DNA from: an uncultured Porphyromonadaceae bacterium
GTDB taxonomy: Bacteria > Bacteroidota > Bacteroidia > Bacteroidales > Muribaculaceae
Assembly: GCA_900540205.1 (NCBI GenBank)
Contig: UQER01000012.1
Location: 1 to 64,000, forward strand
Direction: 5' to 3'
DNA: 64,000 nt
Part shown: in pieces, positions 53,826-62,253 of the stretch
Layout of the letters: every line of letters starts with the position of its first letter
Numbering within the stretch: the stretch's first letter is position 1
Program-made: the position numbers and the translations under genes
Notes under the pieces: model-generated
What the model saw: only the letters and a program-made list of their open reading frames with translations
What the model was told of the DNA's origin: nothing
The model's database searches: none

Positions 53826-55484
53826 ATGAAAAAAATCCTTACTCTCGCCGCTTGCGCCGCTCTCTGCACAAGCACTCTCCTCGCCGACATCAAAATCGGC
53901 GATACCCCATACAACACCCTGAGTGATGCCATTACAGCTGCGACTAACGAAACTGATGTCATTAAAATATCCGGATTGGTTGAAATCTCCGACCGCATAA
54001 CCATAAGTACCAAAGCCACAATCGAAGGAGTTGATGCCGAAGCTGCTATAAGAATGACAAACCGCGGTAAAATTGCATTCAACATGGGTAATGGCGCAAA
54101 TTTCACATTCAAGAACATAAGTTTCGATGGTAACGGTAAAATCTGGGACACAACAGTTTTCATTGAAGCCGGTGCTACTGGAACTTTCATTTTTGACAAT
54201 GTGACATTCAAAAACATAAAAATGTTGCGCAAAAATAATGGCACAACTGATGGCATCATTCATCTCAAAAGTCAAGGAAAAGCCATAATCAAAAACGTGG
54301 CATTTGCAGATTGCGAAATGCAGCAGGAAGGCCGAGGCTTCATCAGCAACAATAGTGATGTTTCTGATGCATCTACCGCCCTTCAAATTGAAGGGGACAA
54401 CTCCACTGCAAGCTTTTTCTTATATGGCGGTAAAGGAATAAAAGTAACTGATGCCGGCATTTCAAATGCAACCAAAATGCCTGTTTATTTCGATGCTTCT
54501 TACACATCGGGATCAACGGCTGTTTATAATTGCACTGACCTTGATAAATTTGCATTCAATTGCCCAACAGGGTTTGCTGTTGAGATTAATGGAAACAACC
54601 TGCAATATCTCGCCCAATCTTATATTGCGAATGTAAATAATAACGGCGTGAAATCATGGGAAGCTTTATTGGCTGCCCTCACAGAGACTGAAAACACAGT
54701 ATCGCTCAATGAGGATCTCACAATTCCAAGCCGCTGGCTCATCGGGACTGCAAACTTCAATGCAACATTTAAATCTGCGACTGACGAACCTGTCGACATC
54801 ATTCGCGGAACCTTCACTAACAACAATGTATTGATTGAATTGCAAAATGGCGCAAATAATGCTATGTTGCGTTTTGAAAACATCAACTTTGTCAATGAAA
54901 ATGGGAGTGTCACAGGCCCGTTGTTCAACATTTCAAAAGGTAATATGTACTTTGTTAATTGCTCGGAACAATTTGCAACCACGGCCCAACACATTAATAT
55001 CAAAGGTGGAGGCAACGCACATATTGAGGATTCTCAATTCCGCATTGTGAATGTTAACGCCAATGCTAAATTATATCTCAGCGGTGACAACCAAATCACA
55101 GCTAACATATGTGCAGCTTCGGGGTCACAATATCCTCAGATCATTGTAGAAGCAGCCGAAGCCAAAGCTGTTACCACTCCTATTGAATTGACCTTTGACA
55201 ATGCAGAAAGTATCGCCGATTTGGATAAACCGTTTATCACAGGAACAATAGATATAAACATGTTCTCTCTGCCGGAGGATTTGGGCTACAAACTGGAACC
55301 GAACGCTGATAAGACCGGTCTCATTCTGAAAACAAAAGTTCAGAGTGGCGTTGAGGACGTTATGGTTGAGGATGCCGATGCACCCGTCGAGTGGTTCAAC
55401 CTCCAGGGCATCCGCGTTGCCAATCCTGAAAACGGCATCTACATCCGCCGTCAGGGCAGCAAAGTTGAGAAAGTAGTTCTCTGA
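53826..55484 (+). CDS. Secreted beta-helix-type protein B, paralogue of A
   Basis: 552 residues. The signal peptide (MKKILTLAACAALCTSTLLA), the next residues (DIKIGDTPYNTLSDA) and the tail (PVEWFNLQGIRVANPENG, YIRRQGSKVEKVVL) are nearly those of protein A. The middle is diverged, still rich in short beta-strands (NFTFKNISFDGNGKIWDTTVF; FIFDNVTFKNIKM), and visibly A/T-richer than either end. This suggests tandem duplication with replacement or rapid change of the centre, while the export ends were kept. Function unknown. Confidence 0.8.
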   Translation: MKKILTLAACAALCTSTLLADIKIGDTPYNTLSDAITAATNETDVIKISGLVEISDRITISTKATIEGVDAEAAIRMTNRGKIAFNMGNGANFTFKNISFDGNGKIWDTTVFIEAGATGTFIFDNVTFKNIKMLRKNNGTTDGIIHLKSQGKAIIKNVAFADCEMQQEGRGFISNNSDVSDASTALQIEGDNSTASFFLYGGKGIKVTDAGISNATKMPVYFDASYTSGSTAVYNCTDLDKFAFNCPTGFAVEINGNNLQYLAQSYIANVNNNGVKSWEALLAALTETENTVSLNEDLTIPSRWLIGTANFNATFKSATDEPVDIIRGTFTNNNVLIELQNGANNAMLRFENINFVNENGSVTGPLFNISKGNMYFVNCSEQFATTAQHINIKGGGNAHIEDSQFRIVNVNANAKLYLSGDNQITANICAASGSQYPQIIVEAAEAKAVTTPIELTFDNAESIADLDKPFITGTIDINMFSLPEDLGYKLEPNADKTGLILKTKVQSGVEDVMVEDADAPVEWFNLQGIRVANPENGIYIRRQGSKVEKVVL

Positions 55485-55527
55485 TTCAGATACAACACCG
55501 TCAGGCTTCAATCCCTGTACTCATTTT

Positions 55528-55575
55528 ATCCGGGCGATGCGCACCCTCATGGCAAGCGCACCGCCCGGATTTCCG
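55528..55575 (+). terminator. Terminator after protein B
   Basis: ATCCGGGCG and CGCCCGGAT arms, T-rich on the 3' side; related to the hairpin after protein A. Confidence 0.65.
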
Positions 55576-55690
55576 TTAGACAAATAGCTCACAGCAGCTA
55601 CATTTACATCTGTTCCGGATGGCATCCATAATATTTCACTGCAATCCGACGTTGAGTGAACAGTGGGCCACAGGCGTATATTTTCATAGT

Positions 55691-58240
55691 ATGAAGACCC
55701 GTAAACTACTCCCTGCATTCGTAGCAGCCGCCCTGTGGGGCATGCGCTGCCAGTGTGCCATTGCCGATGGCACAACACCCCGAGAAGTAGAGAAATGGAA
55801 ACAGAAGGTGGAAGCCATGGTCGACAGCGGCCCCCACTGGCTTGAATCGCGCCTGCAGATGCACTGGAACACCCGTGCACGTCAGGAATACATCAAAGGC
55901 GAAAACTATGCCGGAGTTGCCGAAGGCGTTCCCGCCGAAGCCCCCACGGTGCACCTCAGCGGCGCACGCAGCCATGCCACCAACTATGCCCGCCCGTCAA
56001 TTGCCGAACTGCCACCCTATGGCAGCGATGACCCGCGAGGCATGTATCTTGCCAACAACACTCTCCCCGGCAAGCCGAAGGAATGGGCACCCATCGGTGC
56101 CACCGGATGCATTATAAACAGCATCAACAACGAGATAGGAGGCCTGGCAAAGACAGCTGCCCTCCTGTGGCAGGCCACCGGCGAAGAGAAATACGCACAG
56201 GCGGCTGCCAACGTGTTCGACACCTACATGACCGGCATCTACTGGAAAGAGATGCCCCACGACCTTGAGAACGGCCACCAGCAGACACTGGTGGGACTGC
56301 AGTCGTTTGAGGTGATCCATGAGGATGCGCTCGACCAGATGGCCGCCATCTATCCCATCCTAAGGCCTTATCTGGAAAAGAACTTTCCCGGCAAAAGCAC
56401 CGTCTACGACGCCGCTTTCAAGAAATGGGCAGATGTGATCGAGGCCAACGGCGTGCCCCACAACAACTGGAACTTCATGCAGGCGCGCTACATCCTGAAA
56501 GTGGCCCTGCTGCTGCAGCCCGACGAGGCATATGCCGACGGCAAAGGACGCCGGCACTACATCGACCGTGTGCTCCACAACTCTTCCATACGCCAATGGA
56601 GCGTACCCAAGCTTGCCGCCTACGGCTATGATCCCGCCACAGGCGTCTGGGCCGAATGTGCCGGATATTCCATGGTGGTGCTCAACGACTTCACCGACAT
56701 AGCCGACATCGTGGGCCGTGAACTCGGCATCGACCTCGTGGAGCAGATTCCCGTCATTGCCAAGGCTGCCGAGGCTTACCCACAGTACATGATGCCCGAC
56801 GCCCTCACCATCGGGTTCGGCGACACCCACCCCTCGCGCGTGAGCCCGCGCATCTATCAGCGCCTCATCGACAACGCCGTGCGTTTCGGCAAACCGCAGC
56901 AGGAAGCCCGCTTCCGCCGCATGCTCGCCGCCGTGCAGGCCGACTCGCTCCTCCCCTACGTCACCCCAACCTTCCATGCCCCCAACGCCTCATGGCTGGT
57001 GCAGCGCACAGGCATGGATCCCCAGCGTTCGCTCATGATAGCCCTCAACGGCAGCGAAGGCAACCACATGCATGCCAACGGCATAAGCATGGAACTCTAC
57101 GGCCATGGGCTGCGCCTCGCTCCTGACGGCGGCATAGGCCTTACGCTCTATTCCGGGCTGGACTATAAGGAATACTACAGCCAGTTCCCGGCGCACAACA
57201 CCGTATGCGTCGACGGCATCTCCTCCTACCCCGTGATGAAAAGCAATCACCCCTTCCGCGTGGATGGTCTGTTCCCTGCGGCATCCACTCCGGAGTACAC
57301 CCCGGTGAGCGTCAGCAACATCTATTTCCTCGAACCTGAATCGCAGGCCGACCAGCGCCGCATCAACGCCATCGTCGAGACCTCAGACTCCACGGGCTAC
57401 TATGTGGACATCTTCCGCTCCCGTCGTCAGAACGGCCGCGACAAATTTCACGACTATTTCTACCACAATATGGGCCAGCACATGACGCTTGCCAACGCCG
57501 ACGGCACACAGTTGCAACTCTCACCCTCGCAGCAGCTTGCCTTCGCAGGTGCACACCTCGGTGCCTACTCCTATATCTATAACCAGCAGGAAGCCGTCAC
57601 CCCCGCCGATATCCGCGCCCTCTACACCGTGGATATGCCCGACAGCTCCAGGGTGGAGATGAACATGTGGATGCAAGGTGCCCCCGACCGCACGGTGTTC
57701 TCGGCACTCAGCCCCATGACCGAAGGCCTCTCGCGCATACCCGGCATGCCTTACGACATCAAGGCACAGCCCACCCTTACCTTTGTGGCACGCCAGAACG
57801 GCGAGGCATGGAACCGCCCCTTCGTGGCCGTGTTCGAACCGACCAGAACCGCATCACCCTCGCGCATCGTATCTGTAAGCTATCCTGAGGTGAAGGCCGA
57901 CGCAGAGGGCAGCCATGTGGCCATAGATGTCGCACTCACCGACGGCACGCACGACCTCATCCTGTCGTCCGATAATCCCGACGCCACAGTGAGCATACCC
58001 GGCATCTCGGCCAAAGGCTCGTTCGTCCTGGCATCAGCCGGCAAATGGCTCCTCACCGGAGGCACATCGCTTGTGACCCCGCAGATTTCCGTGACCACCG
58101 CCACTCCTGCCGATGTGCTCGTGACCCTCCGGCCCGACGGCACGTACGCTTACCGCGCCACAGCTCCGGCCACCATCACCATCGGCAAAAAGCGCCACAA
58201 GCTCCCCGCCGCCGACACCCTCACCCCCATCGCCCGCTGA
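55691..58240 (+). CDS. Secreted heparinase II/III-like polysaccharide lyase
   Basis: 849 residues. ATG 55691 opens the signal peptide MKTRKLLPAFVAAALWG; an upstream in-frame start (55619) would add an implausible leader. An N-terminal alpha/alpha toroid (about 70-400) carries HNNWNFMQARYILK and WAECAGYSMVVLNDF (candidate Asn/Tyr catalytic residues); the beta-sandwich part (from about 430) has GNHMHANGISMELYGHG and FPAHNTVCVDG (candidate His). This is the heparinase/alginate-lyase layout, cleaving uronate-containing glycans by beta-elimination; the exact PL family and substrate are not clear. Next to a regulator, sigma factor and SusC. Confidence 0.82.
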   Translation: MKTRKLLPAFVAAALWGMRCQCAIADGTTPREVEKWKQKVEAMVDSGPHWLESRLQMHWNTRARQEYIKGENYAGVAEGVPAEAPTVHLSGARSHATNYARPSIAELPPYGSDDPRGMYLANNTLPGKPKEWAPIGATGCIINSINNEIGGLAKTAALLWQATGEEKYAQAAANVFDTYMTGIYWKEMPHDLENGHQQTLVGLQSFEVIHEDALDQMAAIYPILRPYLEKNFPGKSTVYDAAFKKWADVIEANGVPHNNWNFMQARYILKVALLLQPDEAYADGKGRRHYIDRVLHNSSIRQWSVPKLAAYGYDPATGVWAECAGYSMVVLNDFTDIADIVGRELGIDLVEQIPVIAKAAEAYPQYMMPDALTIGFGDTHPSRVSPRIYQRLIDNAVRFGKPQQEARFRRMLAAVQADSLLPYVTPTFHAPNASWLVQRTGMDPQRSLMIALNGSEGNHMHANGISMELYGHGLRLAPDGGIGLTLYSGLDYKEYYSQFPAHNTVCVDGISSYPVMKSNHPFRVDGLFPAASTPEYTPVSVSNIYFLEPESQADQRRINAIVETSDSTGYYVDIFRSRRQNGRDKFHDYFYHNMGQHMTLANADGTQLQLSPSQQLAFAGAHLGAYSYIYNQQEAVTPADIRALYTVDMPDSSRVEMNMWMQGAPDRTVFSALSPMTEGLSRIPGMPYDIKAQPTLTFVARQNGEAWNRPFVAVFEPTRTASPSRIVSVSYPEVKADAEGSHVAIDVALTDGTHDLILSSDNPDATVSIPGISAKGSFVLASAGKWLLTGGTSLVTPQISVTTATPADVLVTLRPDGTYAYRATAPATITIGKKRHKLPAADTLTPIAR

Positions 58241-58325
58241 TCAGAAAAGGCCTCTGGAGACCTCTGTATCGCAACAATTAAGAAATTTTAACCTCCGGAA
58301 GGTGACTGGAATTTCCGAAATGAGT

Positions 58326-58333
58326 TAATTTTG
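58326..58333 (+). promoter_or_regulatory. -7 box of the frameshifted regulator
   Basis: TAATTTTG, perfect TAnnTTTG; -33 weak. Confidence 0.5.
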
Positions 58334-58380
58334 CATTAAAATCGATACCAAAGCTTCTTATCTACGGCCTTATTTGAACT

Positions 58381-61154
58381 GTGAATCTCCGAAAACTCTG
58401 CATATTCTTTTCAGCCTTATTGGCAGCCACACTATCTTTATCCGCGAAACCGCTGGAATCGGTCAACATCAACGATGGTCTGAGCGACCACGTTGTAAAC
58501 CGGATTTTCAAGGATTCGCGCGGCTTCGTTTGGTTCGGCACGGGTCTGGGTCTCGACCGTTTCGACGGCAACAGCATAAAAAGCTACCCCATTCCGGGCG
58601 AGAATCTCAACATCAAACGCGTCAAGGCCATTACCGAAGGGGAGCGCGGCGAGATATTCATGGGCAACGCGTCGGGACTCTACCGTCAGACCGGACTCAC
58701 CGACGAGCTCGAGCCCATGTTCCCCGACCGCATCAACACATCCGTCAATGCCCTCGGTTACGTCAACAGCACCCTTTTCGCCGCCACCAACACAGGGCTG
58801 TTCGCCATCGACTTCACAAAGAACCGCATGCAGCGCTATCTCCTGAACCCCGATGTGATGTCGAGCGCCAACAACCTTACCGCACTGCACATCACCCCGT
58901 CAGGCGACGTGTGGGGTGCATCGGCACGCGGTCTCCACCATTTCCTCACAGACAAAGGTGAGTTCCAGCACTTCCCGTTCAACGGCGTTTTCAGCCCGTC
59001 GGACATCGTCTCAATCGGCGACACACTGTTCGTAGCCTCGCGCGGAGGCGGCATCCTCCCTTTCATCATGAGCAAAGGCACTCGCCTGCCACTCATTAAT
59101 CTGGGCAACAACATTGTCACGGCCATGTCGGTGTGCGAAGGGCTTCTGATTGCGTCGACCGACGGCACCGGTGTGTTCATCATCCCGCCACAGGCAACGC
59201 ACTTCACCATCTGCAATTCAATGGCAAGACCGACGATGTGCTCCGATCGAATTCCGTCTACTCGGTTCTTGCCGACGACATGGGGCTGCTTTGGGTTGGA
59301 TATTATCAGGACGGTGTGCAGTACACCCCCTTGCGCCGCGACATCTTCACAGCCTACCATCCCGCCAACACAACCGACACACGCCACATGGCAGTGCGTG
59401 CCGTGGCCGTGGAAGGGCCGCGAAAACTGATCGGAACACGCGACGGCCTGTTCTATTTCGACGAATCCACCGGCCGCTCAGCATCCTTCACCATGCCGCA
59501 GCTGCGCTCCAATATGATTTTCTGCATAGCCAAGTGGGGCGACCTTTTCTATATAGGCACCTACAACGGCGGCATGTACACCTTCAATCCTGCCACTCTC
59601 GCACTGAAGTCGTTCAGTCCCGCTCCCGGCTTCAACAACAACGAAACGGTGTTCGTCATCACGCCCGACCACTACAACTATCTGTGGATAGGCACATCCG
59701 ACGGCATATACCGCCTCTCCAACCGTCCGTCGGCCGGCGACAACCTGCACTTCAGCTCAAAGAACTCACATCTCCCCCAGGGTAACGTCTACGAAATTTT
59801 CTTCGACAGCACCGGGCGCGGATGGATGTGCACGGAGAACGGCATCGCCGTGTGGAGCGGAACCGGCCTGAGTACCGAAGGATTCCCCACCGGATTCATA
59901 AATAACCAGAAAATCCGCGACGTGTTCGAGGACAAGAACAAGCGCCTTTACTTCGTGCCCGACCGTGGCGACATCTTCACCAGCAACCTCGACCTCACCG
60001 ATTACCGGCCGCTCACCGAAGTGGCGCCTGCAACCAACCGCGCGGCCACATTCATCACCGACGATGCCGACGGCATGCTCTGGATCGGATCGGAAATGGG
60101 GTTGGTGCGCTACGACGGCCGCGAGACACTCCGGTATTTCAGCGAGTCGGACGGACTGCCAAGCAAGGTGTTCACCCTTTGCAGCCCCATCCGCGACGAA
60201 AACAGCGACATATGGATGGGAACCACACGCGGTCTGGTGCAGCTCAACTACGACAACTTCCGCCAGCAGGCCACGGCGATGCGCCTGCCCGACATCACCG
60301 ACATCACCTCGAACGGCCGCAGCGTGATGCACCGGCTGCGCCGGGGCAACAAAAGGATGCGGCTCGATCTGGCCGACAATGAGAACAACTTCACCATCTC
60401 TCATGCCAACTTCGATTACATCGAACCGGGCAACCAGCGTGTGGAATTCATGCTCGAGGGGGTCGACCCCTCATGGCGCATGAAAAACGGACATGAGAAA
60501 ATCCAGTATTTCAACCTACCGCAAGGCTCCTACCTGTTCCGCATACGCCAGGCCGGCGACCCCACAAGCGAAACCTCCATCGACATCACAGTGCGCCGGG
60601 GCGTCAACTGGGCCATTGTGGCGAGCATCATTCTCATCCTCCTTGCCTCTGTGCTTGCATTTTTACTAATCCGGCTGCGCATGCGCGCCAGGGCCGAAAA
60701 CCTTCTCCGCATCCGTCAGGAAGAGACCGACCGCCATGCGGCCGAACAGGCAGCTCTCGACGAACAGCTGAAACGCTACCGCACCACACGCCTTTCCGAC
60801 GAGGAATGCCGCCGCCTCCACCGCAAGCTCGAAACTCTGATGAAGCAGGAAAAGCCCTACACCAACCCCGACCTCAAAAGCTCGGATCTCGCCGAAATGA
60901 TCGGCTCGTCGGCTCACGCGCTCTCATTCCTGTTCAATCAGTTCCTGCACAAAAACTATTACGACTATGTAAACGAATACCGTGTGGCGGAATTCAAGCG
61001 TCTGGTCAGTCAGCCCGATGCATCGAAATACACGCTCACCGCCATGAGCCAGAAATGCGGATTCTCCTCACGCGCCTCTTTCTTCCGCCACTTCAAGAAC
61101 CTCACCGGCATCACTCCCGCCGACTTTCTCAAAAAACAGAAATCTTCCAATTGA
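58381..61154 (+). pseudogene. Frameshifted kinase-less propeller/AraC membrane regulator
   Basis: The reading starts with GTG at 58381 (signal peptide region LCIFFSALLAATLSLSA) and runs through propeller blades (LSDHVVNRIFKDSRGFVWFGTGLGLDRFDG). Near 59205-59225 the coding switches frame: ...GVFIIPPQATHF continues as LQFNGKTDDVLRSNSVYS one frame over. The second part has more blades, a Y_Y_Y-like domain, one membrane span (VNWAIVASIILILLASVLAF) and a C-terminal AraC-type helix-turn-helix (LTAMSQKCGFSSRASFFRHF). One indel accounts for everything; whole length would be about 924 residues. No kinase or receiver domain. Either a true inactivation or a sequencing error. Confidence 0.8.
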
Positions 61155-61579
61155 TGGTGCGGCGGCCAGAAAGGAATTTCGGCGCGCTGCCTGAAACGCA
61201 CACCGAGTTACCGCCATTTATTTGTGGGGAACCTGCCTTTGGCTTTGGAAACGGCGAGTGCAAATATTCTGTGAAAATGATTTCACATGCCAAAGGCATA
61301 TCCCTGCAATCCCGTCAGTGCTTCGACCCAGTCCGGATGATTCCCGGATTCCATCTTGGCAAAAGCAACAAATGCAGACAAAATAAAGAAATTTTTAGTC
61401 TCAAACTTTTATGAAACTACTCGTCTCAAATTCTTAAATAACTACACTTCAATATGATATAGCACAATTTGTCTAACTGCAACAAACGGGATATTCCCGC
61501 AGGTAAAAATGTTGTACAGGGTTGATTTAGCCTCTAATTTTGCATCCGAAGATTATGGACTAATCAAAATCAACATGCC
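61155..61579 (+). other. Intergenic control region before the sigma factor
   Basis: No gene seen. Contains a small hairpin (ATGCCAAAGGCAT, 61287-61299), direct repeats GTCTCAAACTTTTA (61398-61411) and GTCTCAAATTCTTA (61423-61436), and the sigma gene promoter. Confidence 0.55.
61511..61542 (+). promoter_or_regulatory. Promoter of the ECF sigma gene
   Basis: GTTG (61511-61514), 20 bases, TAATTTTG (61535-61542). Confidence 0.65.
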
Positions 61580-62095
61580 ATGAACAACTCAACCTGTCAG
61601 AACGCCGAACTCGTCGCCGACCTCTACACCCGGCACTCAGCCACACTGCTGCGCTTCATCGCGCAACGCGTGAACTGCATGGCCGATGCAGAAAATCTGG
61701 CGCACGACGTGTGGATGAAGATGCTTGAATGCGAAAAGCCCCTCAATGCCGAAAGCGTGAAGGGATTCATGTTCACCATCGCCCGCAACACAATCAACGA
61801 TTACCTCCGCCACATATATATAGCGGAAAACGTGCATGCCGACCTGATGAATTCAGGCAGCATCTACGCCACCGACGTGGAATCGGAAGTGTCGGCACGC
61901 GACCTGGCAGCAAAGGAACTGGAACGCGTATGCCTGCTCCCCACGCAGCGTCAGCTTGTCTACCGCATGAGCCGGTACGACGGGCTGTCGATCGACGAAA
62001 TCTCGGAAGCCACCAACCTTTCGGGACGCACCATCGAGAACCATCTGCGCATGGGCCGCAGGGACGTACGCCAATACATCGTCGCCATTGCATAA
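61580..62095 (+). CDS. ECF-type RNA polymerase sigma factor
   Basis: 171 residues. Sigma region 2 (ELVADLYTRHSATLLRFIAQ; DAENLAHDVWMKML; KGFMFTIARNTINDYLRH) and region 4 (LPTQRQLVYRMSRYDGLSIDEISEATNLSGRTIENHL). No anti-sigma (FecR) gene follows; the SusC-like receptor starts 158 bases downstream, and its N-terminus shows no added signalling domain. It probably switches on the receptor operon. Control by the neighbouring regulator is an inference. Confidence 0.9.
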   Translation: MNNSTCQNAELVADLYTRHSATLLRFIAQRVNCMADAENLAHDVWMKMLECEKPLNAESVKGFMFTIARNTINDYLRHIYIAENVHADLMNSGSIYATDVESEVSARDLAAKELERVCLLPTQRQLVYRMSRYDGLSIDEISEATNLSGRTIENHLRMGRRDVRQYIVAIA

Positions 62096-62253
62096 GGACG
62101 CCATACCAAAGGCGCCCTTACATGGCAGAAGACGCCCACCTTATGGCACGCGGCAACTCCACCGCCCACATCGCGGGGATGTTGCCCGGAAATTACCCTG
62201 ATAACATTTCTATCTTTTTAATCTTAATATCTAAATCCAAACAAGTCTCATTT

